A stretch of DNA of 64,000 nt, from the NCBI RefSeq assembly GCF_000718635.1, contig NZ_JOBF01000001.1, forward strand, positions 1 to 64,000, read 5' to 3'. A program made the translations under genes and the position numbers. This document shows, piece after piece, positions 1 through 8,169 of the stretch. The notes beneath the pieces were generated by a model that saw nothing but the letters and a program-made list of their open reading frames with translations, ran no database searches and was not told where the DNA came from. This stretch comes from Streptomyces varsoviensis (GTDB lineage: Bacteria > Actinomycetota > Actinomycetes > Streptomycetales > Streptomycetaceae). Numbering within the stretch: the first letter of the stretch is position 1; every line of letters begins with the position of its first letter.

Positions 1-48
1 CTCAACGTTCTGTGGGCCATGATCCGTGACGGACAGTATTACCAAGGT

Positions 49-1062
49 TCACCACCCGTCACGGCTGCGGCTTGACATCACGATTGGGAAGTCCTCTGCG
101 TCATCCTTCAGGGGGTGGGGCTCAGAGGCGTCCGCGGTCAGGCGCAGGAAGACCTCGTCGAGGGTGGGCTGCCGTACGGACACGTCGGCCAGGCCGATGC
201 CGGCCGTGTCCAGCTCCCGTACGACGCGGGGCAGGGTGAGGGTCGGGTCGGCGCAGGCGGAGCCGACCGTGCGCCGCTCGGCGTCGACCGCGGGCTGGGC
301 GCCGGTCAGCCGGCCGAGCGCGACCGCCGCCCCGGCGAGTTCGCTCGCGTCGCCGACGACGACCTCGACGTACGAGCCGATGGCGGCCTTCAGCTCCTCG
401 GGGGTGCCGGTGGCGCTGACCCGGCCGTGGTCGATGACCACGATGTCGTCGGCCAGCCGGTCCGCCTCCTCCAGGTACTGCGTGGTGAGCAGCACGGTCG
501 TGCCGCCCGCGGCCAGCTCGCGGACGGCGTCCCAGATGTCGCCGCGGCTGCGCGGGTCGAGGCCGGTGGTGGGCTCGTCGAGGAAGAGCACGGGGACATC
601 GGTGAGCAGGCACGCGGCGAGGTCGAGCCGGCGCCGCTGGCCGCCGGAGTAGGTGCGGGCGGGGCGTCCGGCGAGTTCGGCGAGGCCGAACCGGTCCAGC
701 AGTTCGTCCGCCCGGCGGGCGGCTGCGGCCGGCCGCAGCCGCTGGAGGCGGGCGAAGAGCCGCAGGTTCTCGCGGCCCGTCAAGTCGCCGTCCACGGAGG
801 CGAACTGGCCGGTGAGGGCGATGCTGCGGCGCACCGCCCGCGGGTCGGCGGTGACGTCGTGGCCGGCGACGCGGGCGGTGCCGGAGTCGGGGGCGCGCAG
901 CGTCGAGAGGATGTGGACCGCGGTGGTCTTGCCCGCGCCGTTCGGCCCGAGCAGCCCGCAGACGGTGCCTTCCGGGACGGCGAGGTCCAGTCCGCGCAGC
1001 GCGTGCACCTCGCCGTAGCGCTTGTGCAGCCCCTCACTAAGTACAGCGTACGGAGTTTTCAT
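49..1062 (-). CDS. DrrA-family drug-export ABC transporter ATP-binding protein
   Basis: This is the cytoplasmic ATPase subunit of a daunorubicin-resistance-type ABC exporter, which would power export of a hydrophobic compound together with a membrane permease. The 337-residue protein shows a Walker A motif (GPNGAGKTT), the signature YSGGQRRR, a Walker B motif (FLDEPTTGLD), an H-loop region TTQYLEEADRLADD, and the extra C-terminal DUF4162-like region ending in PTLDEVFLRLT that is typical of DrrA. Start choice: ATG at 1062 gives MKTPYAVLSEGLHKRYG. An open frame continues upstream to 1311, but that part would overlap the divergent regulator. A partner permease is expected downstream, beyond the left edge; only 48 bases remain here. 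The divergent TetR gene and two GTAC-GTAC repeats around the start suggest repression by that regulator. Family call firm; substrate unknown. Confidence 0.93.
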   Translation of the reverse strand: MKTPYAVLSEGLHKRYGEVHALRGLDLAVPEGTVCGLLGPNGAGKTTAVHILSTLRAPDSGTARVAGHDVTADPRAVRRSIALTGQFASVDGDLTGRENLRLFARLQRLRPAAAARRADELLDRFGLAELAGRPARTYSGGQRRRLDLAACLLTDVPVLFLDEPTTGLDPRSRGDIWDAVRELAAGGTTVLLTTQYLEEADRLADDIVVIDHGRVSATGTPEELKAAIGSYVEVVVGDASELAGAAVALGRLTGAQPAVDAERRTVGSACADPTLTLPRVVRELDTAGIGLADVSVRQPTLDEVFLRLTADASEPHPLKDDAEDFPIVMSSRSRDGW

Positions 1063-1096
1063 GCGGCCCACCGTAGCGCACTCCGTACGGCGTACG
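1041..1096. promoter_or_regulatory. Paired GTACrGCGTACG repeats at the drrA-like/tetR divergent promoter
   Basis: GTACAGCGTACG lies at 1041-1052, inside the first codons of the ABC gene, and GTACGGCGTACG at 1086-1097 in the 64-base divergent gap. Each is an inverted GTAC/GTAC pair with a three-base spacer. Two near-identical palindromic sites 45 bases apart (centre to centre) at a TetR/ABC divergent promoter are typical of an autoregulating TetR repressor operator. That the neighbouring TetR binds them is an inference. Confidence 0.5.
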
Positions 1097-1126
1097 TAAC
1101 TAGGATGGGGGCCGAGGTGATGATCC

Positions 1127-1873
1127 ATGGCAGCCAGCGGCCGTACGACCGGCCCCGAGGTGATCTGGGCGCGGCCCGAGCGCGCCGGACGCGGACCCCG
1201 GCCCGCGCACACCCGCGCCGAGATCGCGGCGGCGGCGGTGCGCATCGCCGACGCCGAGGGCATCGACGCCGTCTCCATGCGGCGGGTCGCGGCCGAGATC
1301 GGCTGCGGCACGATGTCGCTCTACAACTACGTGCCGCGCAAGGAGGACCTGTACGAGCTGATGGTCGACGCGGCCGCCGCCGAGTACGAACTGCCCGCGC
1401 GGCCCTCCGGCGACTGGCGCGCCGACCTGCTGGGACTCGCCCGCCAGTCACGCGCGATGATGCACCGGCACCCCTGGATGCCGGGGCTGATGTCACCCGT
1501 CTACGGCTTCAGCCCGAACGCGCTGCGCTACTTCGAATACGTCCTGTGGGCCCTGGAGGGGCTCGATGTCGAGGACGGCGCCAAGATGGAACTGCTCGCC
1601 ATGATGACCGCCGTCGTCACCTCCTTCGTCGCCAGCGAACTGACCGCCGCCGAGCGCCACCGCGCCTCGCCGCACCCGCCCGAGCAGGAGCGCGCGGCCC
1701 GCTCGGCCTACCTCGCCCGCGAGTTGGCCAGCGGCCGCTACCCGCGCATGGCCCGCACGTTCGAGTCCGCGTCCGGCCCGGCCGACCAGGACGTGCTCTT
1801 CGAGCGGGCCATGCGCCGCATCTTCGCGGGCTTCGCGGCGGAGAGCGCCGGAGGCGGCGAGGGGGCGTCGTAG
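1127..1873 (+). CDS. TetR/AcrR-family transcriptional regulator
   Basis: A 248-residue repressor of the TetR family. The helix-turn-helix occupies roughly residues 30-75 (TRAEIAAAAVRIADAEGIDAVSMRRVAAEIGCGTMSLYNYV, read in pieces). The rest is a ligand-binding domain resembling the tetracycline-repressor C-terminal type (TetR_C_1), which often accompanies drug exporters. The ATG at 1127 has GAGGTGA six bases upstream. It is divergent from the DrrA-like ATPase gene, so the expected role is drug-responsive repression of that exporter and of itself. The ligand cannot be told from sequence. Confidence 0.9.
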   Translation: MAASGRTTGPEVIWARPERAGRGPRPAHTRAEIAAAAVRIADAEGIDAVSMRRVAAEIGCGTMSLYNYVPRKEDLYELMVDAAAAEYELPARPSGDWRADLLGLARQSRAMMHRHPWMPGLMSPVYGFSPNALRYFEYVLWALEGLDVEDGAKMELLAMMTAVVTSFVASELTAAERHRASPHPPEQERAARSAYLARELASGRYPRMARTFESASGPADQDVLFERAMRRIFAGFAAESAGGGEGAS

Positions 1874-1932
1874 CCCGCGTGGGCCGCCCGACGCGTCAGG
1901 GCTGATCACCCGGCGCGTCCCGGCGCGCCCGC

Positions 1933-3150
1933 TCACACCAGCGCGAACTGCCCCTCGGGGCCTTCCTCGTGATGGTCCAGCACGGACGCCGGCCGGCGCG
2001 CCGACTCCGGGGCGGGCAGCACGCCCGCGCCGCGCAGCCCGGCCGCGCCGAGCCGCGGCCCGGCGTCGATCCGCTCGCCGAGCCGGGCGCGCCGCGGCTC
2101 CAGCTCGGCGAGCAGGGCCACCACCGTGACCAGTTCCAGCAGTTCGGACGTCCACTCCCGGGGCCAGCCCGCCGGGCGTACGGCCGCCAGCGTGCCGGGC
2201 TCCGCCGGGTCCGTACGGCTCGCGAACCAGCTCTCCACCACCCGCGCCCCGCCCGCGTGGAACTCCCACGCCGCCGCCGGTACGGGCGCGATCCGGCCCT
2301 CGCCCAGCAGCAGCGCCTCGCCCTCCGCGTCGTACGACAGGGCGCCCGGCGGCACGGCGGACGGCGGGGCGGCCCGTACGTACGGCCGCCGCCCGCCCGG
2401 CATCCGGGGCCGCTCGCCGTCGCGCGCGCCGCGGGTGTGCAGCCACAGCACGCGGCGGCCCAGCTCCACGCCCTCCGCCCAGACGTCCGGGCGCCCGGTC
2501 AGCGGCACCGCGCACCCGGCGGGGGAGTGCCGGGCCGCGGCGGCGGCCCAGGCGAGGAAGTCCGCGGCCGCCACCGGCTGTTCGAGCCGGTCGGCGAGGT
2601 GGTCCAGCAGCCCCGGCGCGAGGTTGGGCTCCGCGCCGCCGGGCCGCCGGTACAGCGGATGGATGCGGCCGGGCCGCCCCGCCGGGGCGTGCCCGTCGGG
2701 CAGCAGCGCGGAGAAGACCAGCGCGGGGCCGGGCGGGCCCGGCAGCCGCGGCTGGGTCGCGGCGAAGAGCTGCCGCCCGTCGGCGACCCGCCACAGCTCG
2801 GGCCGGGCCACGTCGATGAGCCGGTGGTCCGGCAGCAGCCACTGCTGGTCGTACGGCCCGTGCAGCACCCGCACCGGCTCCGGACACGGCCCGAGCCCAC
2901 GCGCCAGCCGCTCCGTCGACGAGGGCTGACCGGGAAGCTGCGAGACCGAACTGTGCAGCGTACGGGCGCGCGTCGGCCGGAACAGCGCACTGCGCTCCGC
3001 CTCGCTCCCACCCTCCGCCAGCGCCTTCCAACGAGCCTTGAGCGCCACCGCGTCAGGCCCCATGACCCACCCGCGCCCCAGCCGCAACGGACCCACGGCC
3101 CACGGCATGAGGTCGCTTAAAAGAGGCACATCGTCGCTCACCGCACGCAT
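1933..3150 (-). CDS. Type ISP restriction/modification C-terminal-domain protein (stand-alone)
   Basis: About 405 residues that look like the C-terminal specificity region of type ISP (LlaBIII-like) restriction-modification enzymes. The key stretch VRVLHGPYDQQWLLPDHRLIDVARPELW is followed by a region ending near HPLYR and LAPGLLDHLADRL. No methyltransferase motifs (NPPY), helicase motifs or nuclease motif are present, and no such gene is next to it, so it is not a complete restriction system. The start is uncertain: ATG at 3150 (MRAVSDDVPLL) has GGAGG 11 bases upstream, while an in-frame GTG at 3159 sits too close to the same site. Function as a lone protein is unknown. Family assignment is moderately firm. 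Confidence 0.75.
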   Translation of the reverse strand: MRAVSDDVPLLSDLMPWAVGPLRLGRGWVMGPDAVALKARWKALAEGGSEAERSALFRPTRARTLHSSVSQLPGQPSSTERLARGLGPCPEPVRVLHGPYDQQWLLPDHRLIDVARPELWRVADGRQLFAATQPRLPGPPGPALVFSALLPDGHAPAGRPGRIHPLYRRPGGAEPNLAPGLLDHLADRLEQPVAAADFLAWAAAAARHSPAGCAVPLTGRPDVWAEGVELGRRVLWLHTRGARDGERPRMPGGRRPYVRAAPPSAVPPGALSYDAEGEALLLGEGRIAPVPAAAWEFHAGGARVVESWFASRTDPAEPGTLAAVRPAGWPREWTSELLELVTVVALLAELEPRRARLGERIDAGPRLGAAGLRGAGVLPAPESARRPASVLDHHEEGPEGQFALV

Positions 3151-3159
3151 GCTACCCAC

Positions 3160-3507
3160 TGCCTCCGGCGACGAACGGGCCCGGCCACCGGCCTCGCCAC
3201 AAGACGCGCGGCGCCCCTCCGGCCCGGCCCTTCGAGCGCCAACCGCCGACGTGCTGCCCGTACCAGCCCGAGGGCGGGACGCATGGCGAGCGCCCCACGC
3301 CCCGCGGGCTGCCGCGTCCAGCCCCCGTTCGTACCGGCACGGGGCGGGCGGCGTGCCCTTCGCGCCGCCTCGGCCGGGCGTGGGCGGCGAGCCCGAGCGC
3401 TCGCTCCGGAGCGCGGGGCGCGCTCGGCGTGGCGTCCGGTGGCGGACCGCGCCGCACCGCGCCGCGCGCCCGCGCGCCGTACGCGGCGGCCATGAGCGGG
3501 GGCGCTC
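3160..3507. other. Intergenic region without a supported gene
   Basis: About 350 bases between the GntR-family gene and the type ISP-like gene, both on the minus strand. Composition is very GC-rich and all frames give arginine/alanine/proline-rich peptides of the kind produced by non-coding Streptomyces DNA. The ribosome site of the type ISP-like gene (GGAGG near 3162-3166) lies at its left edge. No clear terminator or promoter was recognised. Confidence 0.5.
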
Positions 3508-4257
3508 TCAGCGCGCCTCCATGGTCACGGTGAAGGAGAAGCGGTCGCCGCGGTAGTGGATGAGGACCACGTCCACCACCGCACCCTCCTCGTCGTAGGT
3601 GACGCCCGTGTAGTGGAGGATCGGGCTGAGCAGCGGCACCTCCAGGAGGCGGGACGTCTCCGGGTCCGCGAGGCGGGCCTCGACCGTGTCCGTGATGCGG
3701 CTGATGCGCACGCCTACCGCGTCCCGGAGGACCTTCGTCATGGGCCACCGGGCGAGGTCCGCGGGGTCGAGGCGGGCCGCGATGTCGGGGCGCAGATAGT
3801 TCTCGGCCCAGTTCGTGGGCTCGCCCGTGCCCTCCGCGCAGCGCAGCCGCCGGTAGCGGACGGCCTCGTCGATGCCGGGGAAGTGCTCGGCGAGCCCGGC
3901 CGGCACCGGGGCCGGGCCGTGGCCGAGCAGCGTGGTCCGCTCGCCGGACTGCTGGGCGACGATGGCGTCGACCGAGCCGAGCAGCCGCACCGGCGAGGTG
4001 CGCCGGGCGCTCGGCTCGATGAACGTGCCGCGCCGCCGGTGCCGGCTGATCAGCCCCTCCGCCTCCAATTCCTTGAGCGCCTGCCGCATCGTCAGCACGC
4101 TGACGCCGTAGTGCTCGGCGAGCCGGTCCTCGGTGGGCAGCCGCAGCGGGTCCTGCGGGCTGCGCCCCAGTATCGAGGCGCGCAGCGACTGCGAGACCTG
4201 GTACCAGAGCGGCAGCTTGCGGTTGAGCGCGAGGGAGTCGGGGGCGAAGGTGGTCAC
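3508..4257 (-). CDS. GntR/HutC-family transcriptional regulator with UTRA domain
   Basis: A 249-residue regulator. The N-terminal winged helix-turn-helix (residues about 18-82) contains LPTEDRLAEHYGVSVLTMRQALKELEAEGLI followed by the wing RHRRRGTFI, the hallmark of GntR. The C-terminal part (about 95-245) is a UTRA ligand-binding domain of the HutC type. The start is GTG at 4257, 11 bases after the stop of hmgA, so the two are probably one transcript. Location directly behind homogentisate dioxygenase suggests that it controls tyrosine/homogentisate breakdown, perhaps responding to a pathway intermediate; that is inference. Confidence 0.9.
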   Translation of the reverse strand: MTTFAPDSLALNRKLPLWYQVSQSLRASILGRSPQDPLRLPTEDRLAEHYGVSVLTMRQALKELEAEGLISRHRRRGTFIEPSARRTSPVRLLGSVDAIVAQQSGERTTLLGHGPAPVPAGLAEHFPGIDEAVRYRRLRCAEGTGEPTNWAENYLRPDIAARLDPADLARWPMTKVLRDAVGVRISRITDTVEARLADPETSRLLEVPLLSPILHYTGVTYDEEGAVVDVVLIHYRGDRFSFTVTMEAR

Positions 4258-4268
4258 ATCGGCTCCGG

Positions 4269-5603
4269 TCAGCTACGGAAGTGGCGCTCCAGACCCTGCC
4301 ACACCGTGTCGTACCCGCTCTGCAGGTGGTCCGCCGCCAGCGCCTGCGCGGTGGCGGTGACCGGCCAGCGCGTCTCGAACATGAAGGCCAGCCCGTCGGA
4401 GACCTTCCGCGGGGCCAGCTCCGCGGCGCTCGCCGCCTCGAACGTGTCCCGGTCCGGGCCGTGCGCCGACATCATGTTGTGCAGCGAGCCGCCGCCCGGC
4501 ACGAAGCCGCCCTTCCCCGCGGTCTTCGCGTCGTACGCGCCCTCGATGAGCCCCATGTACTCGCTCATCACATTGCGGTGGAAGTACGGCGGCCGGAACG
4601 TGTCCTCGCCCACCAGCCAGCGCGGCGCGAACACCACGAAGTCCACGCCCGCGAGCCCCGGCGTGTCCGAGGGCGAGGTCAGCACCGTGAAGATCGACGG
4701 GTCCGGGTGGTCGTAGCTGATCGAGCCGATCACATTGAAGCGCCGCAGGTCGTAGACGTACGGCACATGGTTGCCGTGCCAGGCGACGACATCCAGCGGC
4801 GAGTGCCCGTACGTCGCCGACCAGAGGTTGCCGCAGAACTTGTTGACGACCTGGACCGGGCCCTCGACATCCTCGTACGCCGCGACGGGCGCGAGGAAGT
4901 CCCGCGCGTTCGCCAGCCCGTTGGCGCCGATCGGGCCGAGGTCCGGCAGCGTGAACGGCCGCCCGTAGTTCTCGCACACGTACCCGCGGGCGCTGTCCTC
5001 CAGCAGTTCGACACGGAACCGCACCCCGCGCGGGATCAGCGCCACATGGCCCGGAGCCGCGCGCAGCAGCCCGAACTCCGTGCGCAGCAGCAGCGCGCCG
5101 CGCTCCGGCACGATCAGCAGCTCGCCGTCCGCGTCGCTGAACACCCGGTCCGTCATCGAGGAGTTGGCGGCGTAGAGGTGGATCGCCATGCCCGTGCGCT
5201 GCGTCGCGTCGCCATTGCCGCCGAGCGTCCACAGCCCGGCCAGGAAGTCGGTGCCCGCGGCGGGTTCGGGCAGCGGGTCCCAGCGCAGCCGGTTGGGGTC
5301 CGCCTCCACCTCGGTGAACGGCGCGCCGCGCAGCGCCCCGTTGTCGATCCGCGAGAACGCCGGGTGTGCCGCCGACGGCCGGACGCGGTACAGCCACGAC
5401 CGGCGGTTGCTGCTCCGCGGCTCGGTGAACGCGGTGCCGCTGAGCTGCTCCGCGTACAGCCCGAGCGGCGCGCGCTGGGGGGAGTTGCGGCCGTGCGGCA
5501 GCGCTCCGGGAACGGCCTCGCTGCTGTGCTCGTTACCGAACCCGGACGAGTACGCCAGACTCTCGGCCGTCTTCCTCGCCCGCTCGTTGTCCGTACCGCT
5601 CAT
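4269..5603 (-). CDS. hmgA: Homogentisate 1,2-dioxygenase
   Basis: Opens the aromatic ring of homogentisate to give maleylacetoacetate in tyrosine and phenylalanine catabolism; a cytoplasmic Fe(II) enzyme. The 444 residues match the usual length. Family landmarks include [19 protein letters not shown] near the N-terminus, [12 protein letters not shown], the NRRSWLYR region, and the iron-binding C-terminal part with [16 protein letters not shown] and [13 protein letters not shown]. The ATG at 5603 starts [15 protein letters not shown] with GGGAG upstream. The GntR/UTRA gene follows 11 bases downstream and a TetR gene is divergent. An inverted repeat lies in the promoter region. Confidence 0.97.
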   Translation of the reverse strand: MSGTDNERARKTAESLAYSSGFGNEHSSEAVPGALPHGRNSPQRAPLGLYAEQLSGTAFTEPRSSNRRSWLYRVRPSAAHPAFSRIDNGALRGAPFTEVEADPNRLRWDPLPEPAAGTDFLAGLWTLGGNGDATQRTGMAIHLYAANSSMTDRVFSDADGELLIVPERGALLLRTEFGLLRAAPGHVALIPRGVRFRVELLEDSARGYVCENYGRPFTLPDLGPIGANGLANARDFLAPVAAYEDVEGPVQVVNKFCGNLWSATYGHSPLDVVAWHGNHVPYVYDLRRFNVIGSISYDHPDPSIFTVLTSPSDTPGLAGVDFVVFAPRWLVGEDTFRPPYFHRNVMSEYMGLIEGAYDAKTAGKGGFVPGGGSLHNMMSAHGPDRDTFEAASAAELAPRKVSDGLAFMFETRWPVTATAQALAADHLQSGYDTVWQGLERHFRS

Positions 5604-5625
5604 CGTGTGCTCCCGATGCTCAACG

Positions 5626-5649
5626 ATTCCTGTGCAAGACCATAGGAAT
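5626..5649. promoter_or_regulatory. Inverted repeat in the hmgA/tetR divergent region
   Basis: ATTCCT (5626-5631) and AGGAAT (5644-5649) form perfect six-base arms separated by 12 bases, 23 bases upstream of the hmgA ATG. The position fits an operator overlapping the hmgA promoter. The candidate binders are the GntR-family product encoded behind hmgA and the divergent TetR product; the sequence alone does not decide. Confidence 0.4.
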
Positions 5650-5758
5650 GCGGGCGGGGCGCGTCAATGACATTGGGGCCGCAGGGCGTACGGGCGGGTC
5701 GTGCGGAGGTTCCGCTTCCGATTCCGCTTCGGGCCCCGGGGAGCGGCAGGATGGGCCC

Positions 5759-6370
5759 GTGCCCACACCACCCCTCCGCCGCACCCCGATACAGCGGCGC
5801 AGCGCCGAGCGGCTCGACCGCATCCTCGACGCCTGCGCCGAACTGCTCGACGAGAGCGGCTACGACGAACTCAGTACCCGCGCGGTCGCCGCCCGCGCCG
5901 AGGTACCCATCGGCTCCGTCTACCGCTTCTTCTCCAACAAGCGCGCCATGGCCGAGGCGCTCGCCCACCGCAACCTCGACGTCTACGCGGCACGCGTCAC
6001 CGAACGCTTCGCCGAGCCCGGCGGGGAGGGCGACTGGCGGCACGCCATGGACGTCGTCATCGACGAGTACCTGGCCATGAAGCGCGGCGCCCCCGGCTTC
6101 GCCCTCGTCGAGTTCGGCATGCCCGTCCCCGCCACGGCCGCCCCCGACCAGCCCAACCACCTGGTCGCCGACCGGCTGCGCGCCCTGCTCGCCGACCGCC
6201 TCGGCCTCGACGCGGACGACGACCGGCTGCGCGTCGCCTTCCTCGTCGCCGTCGAGAGCGCGGACGCCCTGCTCCGCCTCGCCTTCCGCCTCGACCCGGC
6301 CGGGGACCCCACGATCGTCTCCGAGACCAAGGCGCTGCTGCGCGCGTACTTGGCCCGTACGCTCGACTGA
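5759..6370 (+). CDS. TetR/AcrR-family transcriptional regulator
   Basis: A 203-residue TetR-type repressor. Its N-terminal helix-turn-helix (about residues 15-60) contains RLDRILDACAELLDESGYDE, then LSTRAVAARAEVPIGSVYRFFSNKRAM. The start is GTG at 5759 (VPTPPLRRTPIQRR) with CAGGA upstream; an open frame reaches 5648, but its extra residues are low-complexity and lack a ribosome site. It is divergent from hmgA and lies 220 bases upstream of an aldehyde dehydrogenase on the same strand, either of which could be its target. Confidence 0.88.
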   Translation: MPTPPLRRTPIQRRSAERLDRILDACAELLDESGYDELSTRAVAARAEVPIGSVYRFFSNKRAMAEALAHRNLDVYAARVTERFAEPGGEGDWRHAMDVVIDEYLAMKRGAPGFALVEFGMPVPATAAPDQPNHLVADRLRALLADRLGLDADDDRLRVAFLVAVESADALLRLAFRLDPAGDPTIVSETKALLRAYLARTLD

Positions 6371-6591
6371 ACTCCGTACCGGCGGTATGGGCGGTACGGG
6401 CGGTACCGGCCGCGCGGGTGGGCCAGTTGGCGGGTCCGGCGCCCGGGCCCGATCGCGGTGGTCACCGGCGCGGCGGCGCGTGGCACCCTCGTCGTGGGCG
6501 TACGCCACGCGGACCGGCCCGGCGGGCCGGTGGCCGATCCGCGGGGCGCCCGCCCGGCCCGCGCACCGCAGAGTCAAGGGAGGTCGACGCA

Positions 6592-8010
6592 ATGAAGGCG
6601 CACGACGGCATGTATATCGACGGGGCCTGGCGTCCGGCGGCGGGGCGGGAGACCATCGCCGTCGTCAACCCGGCCGACGAGCAGGAGATCGGCGCAGTCC
6701 CGGCCGGTGTCGAGGCCGACGTGGACGCGGCCGTACGGGCCGCCCGCGCGGCCCTCCCCGGCTGGGCCGCCACCGCCCCGGCCGAGCGCGGCGAGCGACT
6801 GGCCGCGCTCCGCGACCGGCTGGTCGCCCGTACCGACGAGATCGCCGAGGTGATCACGGCCGAGCTGGGCTCGACGCTCGGGTTCAGCAAGCGGGTGCAG
6901 GTCGGCGTGCCGGTCGCGGTCACCGGCTCGTACGCGGAGCTCGCCGCTTCGTACGCCTTCGAGGAGAAGGTGGGCAACTCGACCGTCCTGCTCGAACCGG
7001 TCGGCGTGGTCGGCGCGATCACCCCCTGGAACTACCCGCTGCACCAGATCACCAACAAGGTCGCGCCCGCGCTGGCGGCCGGCTGCACCATCGTGGTCAA
7101 ACCCGCGGAGGACACCCCGCTCACGGCCCAGCTCTTCGCCGAGTGCGTGGCCGAGGCGGGCATCCCGGCCGGCGTCGTCAACCTCGTCACCGGCCTCGGC
7201 ACGGTCGCGGGCCAGGCCCTCGCCGAGCACCCGGGTGTGGACCTGGTCTCCTTCACCGGCTCCACCGCCGTCGGCCGGAAGATCGGCGCGATCGCCGGGG
7301 CCGCCGTCAAGCGCGTCGCCCTCGAACTCGGCGGCAAGTCCGCCAATGTCATCCTGCCCGGCGCGGATCTGCCGAAGGCCGTGGCCGTCAACGTCGCCGA
7401 CGTCGTACGCAACTCCGGCCAGTCCTGCAACGCCCTGACCCGCATGCTCGTCCACCGCGACCAGTACGAGGAGGCCGTCGCCCTCGCGGCCGAGGAGGCA
7501 CGCGCGTACGTACCCGGCGACCCGCGCGACGAGCGGAGCCGGCTCGGGCCCCTCGTCAACGCCAAGCAGCGGGACCGGGTGCGCGGCTACATCGAGAAGG
7601 GGGTGGAGGAGGGCGCCCGCCTGGTCACGGGCGGCGCGGACGCCCCCGAGGGGCAGCCGAGCGGCTACTACGTCAGCCCCACGGTCTTCGCGGACGTCAC
7701 CCCGGAGATGACCATCGCCCAGGAGGAGATCTTCGGCCCGGTCGTCTCCATCCTCAAGTACGAGGACGAGGACGACGCGCTGCGCATCGCCAACGGCACC
7801 GACTACGGCCTCGCCGGCGCCGTCTGGGCCGCCGACGACGCCACCGCCACCGCCTTCGCCCGGCGTCTCGACGCCGGCCAAGTCGACATCAACGGCGGCC
7901 GCTTCAACATCCTCGCCCCCTTCGGCGGCTACAAGCGCTCCGGCGTCGGCCGCGAACTCGGCGCCCACGGCCTGGCCGAATACCTCCAGACGAAGTCCCT
8001 CCAGTTCTGA
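6592..8010 (+). CDS. NAD(P)-dependent aldehyde dehydrogenase
   Basis: Oxidises an aldehyde to the carboxylic acid. The 472-residue protein has the family motifs in order: the cofactor region TPWNYPLHQITNKVAPALAAG and VVKPAEDTPLTA, FTGSTAVGRKIG, the general base Glu in LELGGKSANVI, the nucleophile Cys in NSGQSCNALTR, and EEIFGPVVSI. ATG at 6592 is preceded by GGGAGG at 6578-6583. Substrate cannot be fixed; the Cys region (SGQSCNA) resembles broad-range ALDHs. The TetR gene upstream may regulate it. A cluster of intergenic repeats follows the stop. Confidence 0.93.
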   Translation: MKAHDGMYIDGAWRPAAGRETIAVVNPADEQEIGAVPAGVEADVDAAVRAARAALPGWAATAPAERGERLAALRDRLVARTDEIAEVITAELGSTLGFSKRVQVGVPVAVTGSYAELAASYAFEEKVGNSTVLLEPVGVVGAITPWNYPLHQITNKVAPALAAGCTIVVKPAEDTPLTAQLFAECVAEAGIPAGVVNLVTGLGTVAGQALAEHPGVDLVSFTGSTAVGRKIGAIAGAAVKRVALELGGKSANVILPGADLPKAVAVNVADVVRNSGQSCNALTRMLVHRDQYEEAVALAAEEARAYVPGDPRDERSRLGPLVNAKQRDRVRGYIEKGVEEGARLVTGGADAPEGQPSGYYVSPTVFADVTPEMTIAQEEIFGPVVSILKYEDEDDALRIANGTDYGLAGAVWAADDATATAFARRLDAGQVDINGGRFNILAPFGGYKRSGVGRELGAHGLAEYLQTKSLQF

Positions 8011-8019
8011 CGCAGGAAT

Positions 8020-8169
8020 GTCCTCAACCGCCGGACGGCTGAACCGAACCCGCGCCGCATCCAGCCTGTCCGGCGCTTGAGGACAAAGCGCATAGCCGCG
8101 CCCGGCGACGAGCCCGCACCACCTAGCCCGTCCGGCGATTGAGGACCGGGGCCCGGGGCGGAGCCCCGG
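8020..8169. repeat. Intergenic GTCCGGCGnTTGAGGAC repeat cluster with terminator-like hairpin
   Basis: Three copies of a short dispersed element lie between two convergent genes: a reverse copy at about 8020-8040, and forward copies at 8062-8084 and 8124-8146. The last is followed by a GC palindrome (GGGGCCC ... GGAGCCCC, 8148-8168). The same element, with the same trailing palindrome, recurs at 49.49-49.63 kb. Inverted copies can pair, so the block probably ends transcription of both the aldehyde dehydrogenase and the urea transporter gene. Similar elements are common in Streptomyces intergenic DNA. Confidence 0.7.

Noticed and set aside
1..48. Possible start of a DrrB-like permease (ATG on the minus strand at 18-20)
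   Set aside because: Only about six codons are visible and there is no good ribosome site; cannot be supported.
1933..3150. Complete restriction-modification or defence system
   Set aside because: No methyltransferase, helicase or nuclease domains are present in or near the gene.
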